Of a DNA stretch of 64,000 nt, positions 46,036-55,611 are shown in pieces. The notes under the pieces are model-generated. The model ran no database searches. It worked only from the letters and a program-made list of their open reading frames with translations, and was not told where the DNA came from. Every line of letters begins with the position of its first letter. The stretch's first letter is position 1. The position numbers and the translations under genes were made by a program. The DNA comes from Thalassospira sp. MCCC 1A03138 (GTDB taxonomy: Bacteria > Pseudomonadota > Alphaproteobacteria > Rhodospirillales > Thalassospiraceae): NCBI RefSeq assembly GCF_002115785.1, contig NZ_JFJY01000004.1:248001-312000 (forward strand). Reading direction: 5' to 3'.

Positions 46036-47082
46036 TCAGATATCGTTGCGCCAAACCGGGATTGGCGCGCTCAGCGATTGCAGATTTGCCCCTTCCCGCC
46101 CCTCGATCACGTCGAGCAGATGGGTCGCCAATTGCTGCCCGGCAACGATCAGATCCTCGCGCAGGCTGTCGATCCGGGGCCGGGTAAAGTTCAGCAAATC
46201 CGACGTTTCCTTGGCGATCACATCAATGTCCCGCCCGACATTCATCCCCGACTGGATCATCCCGTCAATCAGCGCCATCGCACACAGCTCGCTACCGCAA
46301 ATCACCCCGTCGGGCACATAATCCTGATGGCGCAATGCCATGCCGGCCTGACGCAAAACCTCACTGCTGCTATCAAGGTCAATCCCGCCAAGTACCTGAA
46401 AAGGCACGTTTTCTGCCTCCGCCACCGCAGCAAGCCCGGCCAGGGTTTCCTGATAATATGAAAATTCCGACGGCGGCGACAGCAGCGCCAGCCGCCTGCG
46501 CCCCCGCGCAATCAGGCGCCTTGCCGCCATCTCGCAAAACGCCCGATTATCAAAATCGTGATAGGCATGATCGGGTGCCGAAAGGCAACGCCCATGCGCC
46601 ACAAACGGCAGCCCGCTTTGGCTCAGCGCCTGCACCCTCTCATCATCGGGCCTGATATGGGTGATGATCACCCCGTCGGCAGCACGGGTATTCAGCACAT
46701 AACGCACCGGGTCCATCGGATCATCGGTACGTGATTGTGGCGTGACGACAAGGTGATAGGGCGTACCGCGGATGACATCGGAAATGCCGACAATCAGGCG
46801 TCTGGCAAATTCCGGCACCTTGTCGGTCTGATCAAGGATCAGGCTGATAACATTGGTTTTTCCCGTCCGCAAACGCACCCCGGCCCGGTCCGGATGATAA
46901 CCGATGGCATCCGCCACCTTGCGCACGCGCAGCTTGGTTTTCGCACTGATATCATGCGCATCCTTAAGCGCGCGCGACACCGTCGTCACACCAAGGCCGG
47001 TCATTTCCGCAATGGTTTTAAGGGTCGGCCGGGATGGGGCGGCGGGGCGCCCGGCCTTCCCGGCAAGATCGTGATCGGACAG
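46036..47082 (-). CDS. LacI-family transcriptional regulator
   Basis: The effector domain is clear (TNVISLILDQTDKVPEFARR onward). The canonical LacI N-terminus SRPTLKTIAEMTGLGVTTVS requires translation upstream of the first in-frame ATG (47004). The frame is open back to a CTG at 47082 with GGAGG nine bases upstream, and no ATG, GTG or TTG occurs between. I therefore propose a CTG start (348 residues). The protein then begins SDHDLAGKAGRPAAP. It probably represses the sugar ABC operon encoded next, upstream of which lies a double LacI-type operator. Confidence 0.85.
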   Translation of the reverse strand: MSDHDLAGKAGRPAAPSRPTLKTIAEMTGLGVTTVSRALKDAHDISAKTKLRVRKVADAIGYHPDRAGVRLRTGKTNVISLILDQTDKVPEFARRLIVGISDVIRGTPYHLVVTPQSRTDDPMDPVRYVLNTRAADGVIITHIRPDDERVQALSQSGLPFVAHGRCLSAPDHAYHDFDNRAFCEMAARRLIARGRRRLALLSPPSEFSYYQETLAGLAAVAEAENVPFQVLGGIDLDSSSEVLRQAGMALRHQDYVPDGVICGSELCAMALIDGMIQSGMNVGRDIDVIAKETSDLLNFTRPRIDSLREDLIVAGQQLATHLLDVIEGREGANLQSLSAPIPVWRNDI

Positions 47083-47107
47083 TTGTCAAAGCCTCCGTGG
47101 GGTATTT

Positions 47108-48217
47108 CTAGCGCAGTCTTACGCCGCTTTCGGGATCAAAAAACACAACTTTTTCAAGGTTGAACACCAATTTCGCATGGCTGTTGGCCTGCCCGTTCCA
47201 GTCCTGATGCAGGCGGGTCACCACCTCCTTGCCACCAAGCGATGTGATGGCAAAAATATCCGCCCCGGCCGGCTCGACCACATCAATCCTGCACGACGCA
47301 CTGACCGCCTGCTGCCCGTCGCGCACCAGTGCCCGGTTATCGGCATCGGTGATCGCCTCGGGCCGGATGCCAACAATGACCTCCTGCCCGTCCCGCGCCC
47401 GGACATCCGCAGGCAGGTGCTGGAATTCAAGCATCAGCGGCTCTTCGCCCGCCCGCGCCATTTCAACCGCATTGCCCCGCACCGTCGCCGGGATCAGGTT
47501 CATCGCGGGCGATCCCATGAAATCGGCGACAAACAGGTTGGCCGGATCATTATAAATCTCGGCCGGGGTGCCGTATTGCTGGACAATACCGTCCTTCAGG
47601 ACCGCGATCCGCGTGCCCAGCGTCATGGCTTCGATCTGGTCATGGGTGACATAGACAATCGTGGTGCCGAATGTCTGATGCATACGTTTGATTTCGGTGC
47701 GCATATCCACGCGCAGCTTGGCATCAAGGTTTGATAGCGGTTCATCAAACAGGAAAAGCTGCGGATTGCGTACAAGTGCGCGGCCCATCGCAACGCGCTG
47801 CCGCTGCCCGCCCGAAAGCTGGCCGGGCTTGCGATCCAGAAGATGTTCGATCTGAAGGGTTTTTGCGACTTCGGCAACCTTGGCGTCACGTTCATCCTTT
47901 GGCATGCCGCGCATTTCAAGGCCAAACGCGATGTTCTGCCCGACATTCATGTTGGGATAAAGCGCATAGCTTTGAAACACCATCGCGATATTGCGCTCCG
48001 ACGGCGGCAGATCATCGATGACATTGCCAGCAATGCGGATTTCCCCGGTTGTCAGCTTTTCCAGCCCGGCAATGGTATTGAGCAAGGTCGATTTGCCACA
48101 GCCCGACGGCCCGACAAGCACCAGAAAACCGCCTTCTTCAACATCCAGCGTAATGTCGCGCAGCACATTGATCGGGCCGAAACTTTTGCACACCTTGTCG
48201 ATTTGCAGAAAGGACAT
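47108..48217 (-). CDS. sugar ABC transporter ATPase, UgpC/MalK type
   Basis: The 369-residue protein has Walker A GPSGCGKST, the signature LSGGQRQRVAMGRAL, Walker B LFLFDEPLSNLD and the C-terminal TOBE regulatory domain (residues about 240-369) typical of carbohydrate importers of the CUT1 class. GGGAAG precedes the ATG at 48217. It energises the importer made by the two permeases and binding protein encoded upstream. It lies between the permeases and the LacI gene. Confidence 0.95.
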   Translation of the reverse strand: MSFLQIDKVCKSFGPINVLRDITLDVEEGGFLVLVGPSGCGKSTLLNTIAGLEKLTTGEIRIAGNVIDDLPPSERNIAMVFQSYALYPNMNVGQNIAFGLEMRGMPKDERDAKVAEVAKTLQIEHLLDRKPGQLSGGQRQRVAMGRALVRNPQLFLFDEPLSNLDAKLRVDMRTEIKRMHQTFGTTIVYVTHDQIEAMTLGTRIAVLKDGIVQQYGTPAEIYNDPANLFVADFMGSPAMNLIPATVRGNAVEMARAGEEPLMLEFQHLPADVRARDGQEVIVGIRPEAITDADNRALVRDGQQAVSASCRIDVVEPAGADIFAITSLGGKEVVTRLHQDWNGQANSHAKLVFNLEKVVFFDPESGVRLR

Positions 48218-48246
48218 GATAACTTCCCTGTAAGTCTTTTTATGAG

Positions 48247-49125
48247 CTAACCCTTAACCGCACCGGCCATCAATCCACGCACGAAATAGCGCCCGGAAAC
48301 GATGTAAACGATCAGTGTCGGAAGGGCGGCAAGGACAGCACCGGCAAAGTGCACATTGTATTCCTTGACCCCGGTCGAGGATGAAACGAGATTGTTCAGC
48401 GCAACCGTCATCGGCATTGAATCAAAATCGGCAAATGACGCCCCGAACAGGAAATCATTCCAGATATTGGTAAATTGCCAGATCACGGTCACCACAATGA
48501 TCGGCCCCGAACTGGGCAGAAGAATACGGGTAAAAGTCCGCCAGAACCCGGCCCCGTCCATCTTGGCCGCCTTGATCAGCTCGTCCGGGAATGCCGCGTA
48601 ATAATTGCGGAAAAACAGCGTGGTAAAGCCAAGACCGTACACCACATGCACCAGAACCAGCCCGCCGGTCGTGCCCGCCAGACCAATCATGCCCAGCACG
48701 CGTGCCATCGGGATCAGGACGATCTGGAAGGGGATGAAGCAGGCAAACAGCATCAGCCCGAAAATGATCTTGTCACCCGGAAACCGCCATTTGGTCAGAA
48801 CATACCCATTCAGCGCCCCAAGCCCGGTCGAGATGGCAACCGCTGGCACAACCATCATGATGCTGTTGATGAAATAGGGTTTAAGTCCCGTCGGCTCAAC
48901 CCCGATCTGGGCCTCGGACCACGCGGTCAGCCACGGCTCAAAGGTGAACATTTCGGGCAGCGACATCATGTTACCGCCCCGGATTTCATCAAGCGTCTTG
49001 ACCGAGTTCACCAGCATGACAAACAGCGGCAGCAGGTAATAAACCGCAAACAGGATCAGGACCGCATAAAGGGCTGCGCGCAGAAGCTTTCCGGTGCCAA
49101 AGGAGGATTGTGTCGAACGCGACAT
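48247..49125 (-). CDS. sugar ABC transporter permease, MalG type
   Basis: The 292-residue protein has six membrane helices and the EAA loop DELIKAAKMDGAGFWRTFTR before the fifth helix. The C-terminus (YFVRGLMAGAVKG) is standard for MalG-type CUT1 permeases. Its start codon overlaps the stop of the MalF-type gene by one base. Confidence 0.93.
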   Translation of the reverse strand: MSRSTQSSFGTGKLLRAALYAVLILFAVYYLLPLFVMLVNSVKTLDEIRGGNMMSLPEMFTFEPWLTAWSEAQIGVEPTGLKPYFINSIMMVVPAVAISTGLGALNGYVLTKWRFPGDKIIFGLMLFACFIPFQIVLIPMARVLGMIGLAGTTGGLVLVHVVYGLGFTTLFFRNYYAAFPDELIKAAKMDGAGFWRTFTRILLPSSGPIIVVTVIWQFTNIWNDFLFGASFADFDSMPMTVALNNLVSSSTGVKEYNVHFAGAVLAALPTLIVYIVSGRYFVRGLMAGAVKG

Positions 49126-50018
49126 CAGCGGCGCTCCCGAAGTTCGGAATAAAGATAGGGCACAATGATCGAGGCAATCATCGCCAGCATGATCACCGCC
49201 GACGATGCCCCGACCCCCATCTGATTGCGGGTAAAGGTATAGGAATACATGAAGGTCGCGGGCAGTTCGGTAGCCCGGCCAGGCCCGCCATTGGTCAGCG
49301 CAATGACAAGGTCATAGGCCTTGATCGCCAGATGGGCCAGAACCACAAAGGCCGACAGAAACACCGGGCGCAATTGCGGAATGACGATACGGGTATAGAG
49401 GCTCCAGCGGCTAGCACCATCCATCTGGGCGGCTTTGAGGATTTCAGTGTCAATCCCGCGCAAACCCGCCAGAAACATCGCCATGACAAAACCCGACGAT
49501 TGCCAGACCGCGGCAATCACCACGGTATAGATCGCCATGTCGCGATCCTTGATCCAGTTGAAGGTAAAGCTTTCCCACCCCCAAAGATGCATGGTGTTTT
49601 CAAGACCGAGCCCCGGATCAAGAAACCATTTCCATGCCGTACCGGTGACGATGAAAGACAGCGCCATCGGATACAGGTAGATCGGACGCAAAATGCCTTC
49701 GCCGCGAATTTTCTGATCCAGCAGGATCGCCAGAACCAACCCCAGCACCGAACAGATCGCAATGTAAAGAATGCCAAAAATCGCAAGGTTTTGCAGGGCA
49801 ATCAGCCAGTTTCGCTGCCCCCACAGATTGGCATAGTTGCCAAATCCCTCAAGCTCGTAGGAGGGCAGCATCCGGCTGTCGGTCAGCGACAGGTAACCGG
49901 TGTAAATGATAAATCCGTAAACGAATAAAAGGATCAGAAACAGGCTGGGGCTCAGCACCAGACGGGGCAGAACCTCCCGCAGGGTTGCCTGTGCCTTGCC
50001 GGGCAAGGATGATTGCAT
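49125..50018 (-). CDS. sugar ABC transporter permease, MalF type
   Basis: The 297-residue protein has six membrane helices starting FLILLFVYGFIIYTGYLSLT and the EAA loop EILKAAQMDGASRWSLYTRI. It pairs with the MalG-type protein to form the channel. It comes directly after the binding-protein gene, with a strong hairpin in between. Confidence 0.93.
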   Translation of the reverse strand: MQSSLPGKAQATLREVLPRLVLSPSLFLILLFVYGFIIYTGYLSLTDSRMLPSYELEGFGNYANLWGQRNWLIALQNLAIFGILYIAICSVLGLVLAILLDQKIRGEGILRPIYLYPMALSFIVTGTAWKWFLDPGLGLENTMHLWGWESFTFNWIKDRDMAIYTVVIAAVWQSSGFVMAMFLAGLRGIDTEILKAAQMDGASRWSLYTRIVIPQLRPVFLSAFVVLAHLAIKAYDLVIALTNGGPGRATELPATFMYSYTFTRNQMGVGASSAVIMLAMIASIIVPYLYSELRERR

Positions 50019-50039
50019 GGGTGATGCTCCGCACTTTAT

Positions 50040-50069
50040 CCGGCGGCCGGAATGTTATCCGGCCGCCGG
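50040..50069 (-). other. intercistronic hairpin between binding protein and permease genes
   Basis: CCGGCGGCCGG / CCGGCCGCCGG form a perfect 11-base stem with an 8-base loop, just after the binding-protein stop. There is no T-tract on the minus strand. It probably protects the 3-prime end of the binding-protein mRNA, giving high binding-protein levels, as known for malE and other importers. Confidence 0.65.
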
Positions 50070-50082
50070 TTTCATTCTGGTA

Positions 50083-51342
50083 TTATTGGGCGGACTCAAC
50101 CGCGTTAACCAGCTCCTCGACAGCGGTTGCACTGTCATATTCGCCGTTAAAATGCGCGGTAATCACGTCATACATCGCGTTTTTGACCCCGGCCGGAACC
50201 GAATGGCCATGCGCCATCGACCCGAACAGTGTGCCTTTTTCATTGGCAGCAGCAAGTTCAGCCATGCCTTTTTTGCCACAGGCATCAAAGTCGTCATTGG
50301 GCACATCCGTGCGCGCCGGGACGGAACCCTTGACCACGTTGAATGCCGACTGGAAGCTTGGCGACATCACGGCCGATGCCAGTTTCATCTGCGCGTCCTG
50401 ACGATCTTCGCCGACCTTGAACATCACGAACTGGTCAGAGTTGAACGTCACCGCATCCTGTGTTCCCGGGAAGCGGAAGCACATGAAATCAGTGTCGGGC
50501 ACCTTACCGGCATTCAGAAACTCGCCCTTGGCCCAGTCGCCCATGAACTGCACCCCGGCTTCCTTGTTGATCACCATCGCGGTCGCAAGGTTCCAGTCCC
50601 GACCCGAGAAATTGTCATCAACATAAGTGCGTAGTTTCGCCATGCGATCAAACACGGTTTTCATCGTGTCCGACCCCAGCGCATCGGGATCGGTGTCGAT
50701 CATCGAGGATTGATAGAATTCCGGTCCGCCGGTTGCCATGACGACCGCATCAAAGATGGTGGCATCCTGCCATGCCTGCCCACCATGCGCGACCGCGGTG
50801 TAACCGGCTTCCTTGATCTTATCGAGTGCTGCGATCAGTTCGTCCCAGTTGGTCGGCTGTTTCAGGCCCAGTTCATCAAAGATCGCCTTGTTGGCCCAGA
50901 CCCAGTTGGTCGAATGGACGTTGACCGGGGCCGCGATCCAGTGGCCGTCATATTTTGAAAACTCTTTTAAGGCATCGGGAACAACATCTTCCCAGCCTTC
51001 CTTTGCGGCAAGGTCGTCAAGATTGCCCAAAACGCCCTCGCCCGCCCAATCCTTGATATCAAAACCAAGCATCTGCACGGCGGTCGGTGCATTGCCCGAT
51101 GTAACGCGTGCGCGCAGCACGGTCATGGCCTGTTCGCCACCACCACCTGCAACCGGCATGTCGTTCCATGAAACACCCTGATCTTCGAGATCCTTTTTAA
51201 GAACCTGAAGCGCCTTCGCCTCGCCGCCTGCCGTCCACCAATGCAGAACTTCCACACTTTGCTGTGCCGATGCGATGCTGGTTGAAAGCCCGAGTGCCGC
51301 GATCATACCGATGCCGGCACGTGTCATTTTGCCAAGAAACAT
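50083..51342 (-). CDS. sugar ABC transporter binding protein, GtsA-like
   Basis: The 419-residue protein has a signal peptide ([20 protein letters not shown] ending SAQ) and a mature start [20 protein letters not shown]. The segments [20 protein letters not shown] and [18 protein letters not shown] closely match the glucose-binding protein GtsA of pseudomonads. It captures glucose or a related hexose in the periplasm. GGGAGG precedes the ATG at 51342. The promoter region upstream has two LacI-type operators. Confidence 0.92.
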   Translation of the reverse strand: MFLGKMTRAGIGMIAALGLSTSIASAQQSVEVLHWWTAGGEAKALQVLKKDLEDQGVSWNDMPVAGGGGEQAMTVLRARVTSGNAPTAVQMLGFDIKDWAGEGVLGNLDDLAAKEGWEDVVPDALKEFSKYDGHWIAAPVNVHSTNWVWANKAIFDELGLKQPTNWDELIAALDKIKEAGYTAVAHGGQAWQDATIFDAVVMATGGPEFYQSSMIDTDPDALGSDTMKTVFDRMAKLRTYVDDNFSGRDWNLATAMVINKEAGVQFMGDWAKGEFLNAGKVPDTDFMCFRFPGTQDAVTFNSDQFVMFKVGEDRQDAQMKLASAVMSPSFQSAFNVVKGSVPARTDVPNDDFDACGKKGMAELAAANEKGTLFGSMAHGHSVPAGVKNAMYDVITAHFNGEYDSATAVEELVNAVESAQ

Positions 51343-51383
51343 TTGTTTCCTCCCTGTTGGCTTTTTTGATTTGGCAGTTGATT

Positions 51384-51431
51384 ACTGCAACGTTACAGGT
51401 CGGAGTCAAGCGCCTCCTGTAACGTTGCAGT
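51384..51431. promoter_or_regulatory. double LacI-type operator of the sugar ABC operon
   Basis: ACTGCAACGTTACAGG (51384-51399) and its exact reverse complement CCTGTAACGTTGCAGT (51416-51431) flank a 16-base centre. Each arm holds TGnAACGTTnCA, a textbook LacI/GalR-family half-symmetric site around AACGTT. The site centres are 32 bases apart (three helical turns), which suits cooperative binding or looping. It lies about 40 bases upstream of the binding-protein gene. Confidence 0.85.
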
Positions 51432-51546
51432 ACAGCAAAGCCGCCAACAGGCGCAAAATCTGTGGTTGATCAGATTGCGTTATTGCGTCGCAAAATAGTG
51501 CATTTGTTATTGCCGGAAACTGGAACGCGGAAGACTCCGCCCCATA

Positions 51547-51589
51547 TAAAAGGGCGCCAGCCATGATCCTGTCATGGTTTCTGGCGCCC
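51547..51589 (-). terminator. rho-independent terminator of the M20 peptidase gene
   Basis: GGGCGCCAG / CTGGCGCCC form a 9-base stem with an inner CCATGA / TCATGG helix. On the minus strand the stem is followed by TTTTATATGG. It lies 25 bases after the stop at 51614 and separates the peptide operon from the sugar operon promoter. Confidence 0.8.
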
Positions 51590-51613
51590 GAATTTCCGGA
51601 TGGCTTGCTATGG

Positions 51614-52996
51614 TCAGGCGGCGTCGCCGATATCCCAGAACACACCGGCCATCATTTGCAGAGCCTGTCGGCTGAGGCTTTGCAGGATGTGTTCGTTGGG
51701 CGCATGCTGAGAGCATGACGCATAGGAGTGCGGCACCCAGACGGTTGGCAGATCAAGGATATAGGCAAATGTATCATTAGGCAGCGACCCGCCAAGATTG
51801 GGCAGGATTGCCGGTTTGGTTCCGGTGGTCTTGATGATTGAATCGCGTACACGCGTGACCCACGGATGGGACGGGTCAAGCCGGGTTGCCCGGAAGAACC
51901 CCTTTGCCGAGGGAATGATTTCAACATCCGTAAAGCCATGTTTATCAAGGTGGCGGCGCAAAGCCGGCAGAATGTCATCCGCATCCGTGCCAACCACATA
52001 ACGCAACTGGCAATGCGCAATGGCTTCAGGCGCGATCGCATTGACCGGTTTTTCCGGGTTTCCTGCCTTTGCCGCAAGTACCGCAAAGCTGTTCCAGCCA
52101 TAAACCTTTTCCGCCAGTGACAGGCTTTCCTCGCCCCAGTCAGGGTTAATTGTCGGCCCGGTTTCGGGTTGGGTGATTGCGCAATCCTTGAGGGCTTCCC
52201 GGACTTCGTCATTCAGGCTGTCAGGACGCCATTCCGGCACCTGTATTTGCCCGCGACGATCAACGATGGATGCAATCGCATGCGAAAGAACAATCATCGG
52301 GTCTTTCAGCAAACCGCCCCAGTTCCCGGAATGGTGGCCGCCTTCGCGATATTTAAGCGACAGCGCAAAATTGATCGCCCCGCGTGACCCCATGAACATG
52401 GTCGGGCGTTCTGCACTCAGGCGCGGACCATCCGATGCAATCAGGACATCGGCGGCAAACAGATCGCGATAATTGGTAAACAGTTCGGCAAGGCCGGGCG
52501 ACCCCGCCTCTTCACCCATCTCAATGATGACCTTGCAGTTAAAGCCCAATGCACCACGTGTCTGAATGACCGACCGCAGGGCCGCCAGATTGATGCAATG
52601 CTGCACTTTGTTATCCGCCGTACCGCGCCCGTAAACCCGATCACCTTCGATCACCAGCTTGAAAGGTTCAAGGCCTTCGCGCCATTCACCTTCCTGTGCC
52701 AAGATCACATCGCCATGCCCATATGTCAGGACGGTCGGCAAATCGTCGCCTTCGCGGCGTTCGGCAAACAGGAACGGTCCGAAACCGGGCTTGGGATTAT
52801 CGATGATGCGGGTTTCAAACCCCATATCGCGCACCATCGGAACAATCACATCGGTAAGATACCCATAAAGCGCTTCGAGATTATCGGGCTTCTGGCTTTC
52901 GGTTTTCTGTTCGACCATTCGACGCAGTTCTTCGATGAACTGCCCATCTTCAAAATACCGGGTTACATTTTCGATAGCATCAGCACGCGTTGACAT
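51614..52996 (-). CDS. M20-family metallopeptidase
   Basis: The ATG at 52996, with AAGGA seven bases upstream, gives 460 residues. Metal and catalytic residues are visible: LTYGHGDVI (His), [11 protein letters not shown] (Asp), [10 protein letters not shown] (two Glu), ASDGPR (Asp) and the final [10 protein letters not shown] (His). A dimerisation domain sits between residues about 205 and 330. Members cleave dipeptides or N-acyl amino acids in the cytoplasm. It is the last gene of the peptide importer operon, 66 bases after the GGT gene, so it probably hydrolyses the imported peptides. Confidence 0.92.
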   Translation of the reverse strand: MSTRADAIENVTRYFEDGQFIEELRRMVEQKTESQKPDNLEALYGYLTDVIVPMVRDMGFETRIIDNPKPGFGPFLFAERREGDDLPTVLTYGHGDVILAQEGEWREGLEPFKLVIEGDRVYGRGTADNKVQHCINLAALRSVIQTRGALGFNCKVIIEMGEEAGSPGLAELFTNYRDLFAADVLIASDGPRLSAERPTMFMGSRGAINFALSLKYREGGHHSGNWGGLLKDPMIVLSHAIASIVDRRGQIQVPEWRPDSLNDEVREALKDCAITQPETGPTINPDWGEESLSLAEKVYGWNSFAVLAAKAGNPEKPVNAIAPEAIAHCQLRYVVGTDADDILPALRRHLDKHGFTDVEIIPSAKGFFRATRLDPSHPWVTRVRDSIIKTTGTKPAILPNLGGSLPNDTFAYILDLPTVWVPHSYASCSQHAPNEHILQSLSRQALQMMAGVFWDIGDAA

Positions 52997-53062
52997 TGAT
53001 TGATCCTTGTTCTTTCCGATAAGCCATCCAATTCCCAAAGGAACGACGGAGCATTTTGTATT

Positions 53063-54649
53063 TCACAGACCATCCCGGTTTTCCGCCACCGCATCGCCCC
53101 AGGGCGACATGATTTCGGTCATGCCCTGATTGATATTTTCCTGCCGAAGGACCCCCGCCGGGCAGGCAAAGGCATAGGGGAAAGCGGTCCGGCGCGTAGT
53201 CACGCAACGATGGCGTTCCCCAAGGGCCGCAACGATATCGGACGAAAGGCTTTGATCGATGATCACCGTATCGCCGCCGCTGAAATCAACCCGCGCCTGA
53301 TGAAAGGCATCTTCGAGGGTCATATCAAAATCCATCAGGCAGGATGTCAGTTGCAGGATGGCTGGCAAAATCTTGCGCCCGCCCGATGCCCCGATAGCAA
53401 AACGCCGGCCCTTTTGCTGCCCGATTGCTGGGCAGACATTCATCAAACACCGTTTGTTGGGTGCTAACGAGTTTGGCCGTGCCGGTTCGGGGTCGAACCA
53501 CAGGATCCCGTTATTCATCAAAAGCCCGCTTCCGGGCAGCACGACCTTGGATCCGAAAATGGATAGCAATGTCTGGGTCACGGCAACCATGTTGCCATGT
53601 CGATCCGTCACACTGAAATGCGTGGTGCAGGCAGGGGCGCGACTGTCATCAACGTCCCCCATATCGCGCAACCGGCGTTTATAAGTCGTCTTAAGCGCAT
53701 CGACATACGCCCCATAGGCATCCGCCCCCGGGGACGTCCCCTCAAAATCCTGATGCGACAGGATTTCCAGGCATTCCGCAAGGTTTTCACCCGCCGTCAT
53801 CGCAGGCGGCGTATAGACCGTCCCCCCGCGATAGGATATTGTCAGCGGATCAGACAAAACAGCCTGATAGGACTTCATGTCATCAAGCGACAAACATCCC
53901 CCGGCAGCCCTGACATCGGCAACGATTTCCGCCGCAAGATCGCCTTCGTAAAATTCACGCGCACCTTTATCGGCGATGCGTTGCAGGGTGGCCGCCATCC
54001 GGTCAAGATTGATCCGCTTGTCCGAAAGGGCCGTCCATCCGGCAATAGTCGGCCACTGCCCGTCTTCCAGAAAGGTTTCCGCCGCAGTCGGGTTTTTAAC
54101 AAGTTCGCGGGTACTGGCCGCGATGATAAGGGCCGCATACCAATCAACCGATAGCCCACCCGACGCAAGCTTTGCCGCCGGCGACACAAGATCACGCCAT
54201 GGCATCGTGCCAAACCGGTCAAAGGCAAGCCACATACCGGCAACGGTGCCGGGTACCGCAATCGCGGTTGCGCCAATCTGGTTACGATCCCCAACAACCC
54301 GCGCCCATGGGAACAGGTCACCCGCAACGCCTTCGCCCGATAACGGATAATCCGCAACATCAAGCCCGGCGGGTGAACGCATCCCGAACGTGATGCAATA
54401 GGTCCGGTCTTCATCGGCGCGATAGATCATCATGGCACCGCCACCGGCCGGGCCACTCATCCAGGGTTCGACAACCCCCATGGCAAAGGATGTTGCAATC
54501 GCGGCATCAATGGCATCGCCACCGGCGGCAAGAATGTCCGCCCCGACCTGTGCCCCGTGCTTATGCTGGGCTGCAACCACCCCACCATTTTCGACGGTGA
54601 CGACGTTTTTACGGACCGACTGCATGTTGGAAAAATTGTCGCGGATCAT
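53063..54649 (-). CDS. gamma-glutamyltransferase-family protein
   Basis: The ATG at 54649 overlaps the stop of the ABC ATPase gene (ATGA) and gives 528 residues. The family opening GGVVAAQHKHGAQVGADILA leads to GGDAIDAAIATSFAMGVVEP. The processing site and nucleophile lie in APACTTHFSVTDRHGNMVAV (second Thr of CTTHF). A late GGxxG-type stretch is GASGGRK. No signal peptide is present, so it acts in the cytoplasm, unlike E. coli Ggt. It probably splits gamma-glutamyl bonds in imported peptides; cephalosporin-acylase-like activity is possible. Confidence 0.9.
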   Translation of the reverse strand: MIRDNFSNMQSVRKNVVTVENGGVVAAQHKHGAQVGADILAAGGDAIDAAIATSFAMGVVEPWMSGPAGGGAMMIYRADEDRTYCITFGMRSPAGLDVADYPLSGEGVAGDLFPWARVVGDRNQIGATAIAVPGTVAGMWLAFDRFGTMPWRDLVSPAAKLASGGLSVDWYAALIIAASTRELVKNPTAAETFLEDGQWPTIAGWTALSDKRINLDRMAATLQRIADKGAREFYEGDLAAEIVADVRAAGGCLSLDDMKSYQAVLSDPLTISYRGGTVYTPPAMTAGENLAECLEILSHQDFEGTSPGADAYGAYVDALKTTYKRRLRDMGDVDDSRAPACTTHFSVTDRHGNMVAVTQTLLSIFGSKVVLPGSGLLMNNGILWFDPEPARPNSLAPNKRCLMNVCPAIGQQKGRRFAIGASGGRKILPAILQLTSCLMDFDMTLEDAFHQARVDFSGGDTVIIDQSLSSDIVAALGERHRCVTTRRTAFPYAFACPAGVLRQENINQGMTEIMSPWGDAVAENRDGL

Positions 54650-55611
54650 TGCACCGCCCCTTCGACCAGATGACATTCAACCCGCTTGCCCTGATGCAGG
54701 GTCGCCACCGGTGCCTTGGTCGAACAGATATCAATCGCGCGCGGGCAGCGCGGATGGAAATGACATCCACTGGGCGGGTTGATCGGATTGGGGAATACAG
54801 CCCCCAATTGCGTATCGGGAACACCAAGGGACGGGTCCGGTGTCAGAACGGATTCCAGCAACGCATTGGTATAAGGATGGTCCGGACCGGCAAACAGCGA
54901 AGATGCTTCCGCTTCTTCGACGATACGACCCAGATACATGACCGCCACCCTTGTTGCGAGATGTTCGACCACCGCAAGGTTATGACTGATGAACAGATAG
55001 GTCAGCCCGAATTCATTGCGCAGATCCGACAGCAGATTAAGGATTTGCGACTGTACCGACACATCAAGAGCCGACGTCGGTTCATCGCAGATCACGATCT
55101 CAGGGCGCATGATGAGTGCACGTGCAATGGCGACACGCTGACGTTGCCCGCCCGAAAGCTGGCTGGGATAACTGCGCAAAACCCGTTTGGGCAAACCGAC
55201 AACATCAAGAATATCGGCGGTCTGTTTGTCCCAGTCACGCGGATCGCCGACCTTGTGCACCCTTAGCGGCAACGAAATGATGTCGCCAATCGTCTTGCGC
55301 GGGTTCAGTGATGAATAAGGATCCTGGAAAATCGGCTGAATACGCCGCGCCAGATAGGATCTGTCATGGGTGGTAATGTCTTCGCCATCGACCAGAACCC
55401 GCCCCTGTGTTGGCGTTTCCAGTCCCAGCAAAATACGCGCAAGGGTACTTTTGCCACAGCCGGATTCCCCGACAAGGCCAAGGACTTCGCCCTTTTCTAG
55501 TTTCAGCGTCAGTTCATCAACCGCACGAAGATCCTTGCGTTTGCCAAAGATGCCCTGCTTGATCGAAAAAATCTTCGAGACATTCTCAAGTTCAAGAACC
55601 GGAACGGACAT
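54646..55611 (-). CDS. oligopeptide ABC transporter ATPase, DppF/OppF type
   Basis: The 321-residue ATPase has Walker A GESGCGKST, the signature LSGGQRQRVAIARALI, Walker B VICDEPTSALD and the C-terminal oligopeptide-specific cysteine segment GCHFHPRCPRAIDIC (iron-sulfur type in family members). It pairs with DppD. It overlaps the DppD gene by one base at its start and ggt by 4 bases at its end. Confidence 0.95.
   Translation of the reverse strand: MSVPVLELENVSKIFSIKQGIFGKRKDLRAVDELTLKLEKGEVLGLVGESGCGKSTLARILLGLETPTQGRVLVDGEDITTHDRSYLARRIQPIFQDPYSSLNPRKTIGDIISLPLRVHKVGDPRDWDKQTADILDVVGLPKRVLRSYPSQLSGGQRQRVAIARALIMRPEIVICDEPTSALDVSVQSQILNLLSDLRNEFGLTYLFISHNLAVVEHLATRVAVMYLGRIVEEAEASSLFAGPDHPYTNALLESVLTPDPSLGVPDTQLGAVFPNPINPPSGCHFHPRCPRAIDICSTKAPVATLHQGKRVECHLVEGAVQ

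Noticed and set aside
48475-49152. Rightward frame of 225 codons opposite the sugar permease
   Set aside because: Composition is that of a shadow frame (His, Arg, Gln-rich) and the permease on the other strand is clear.
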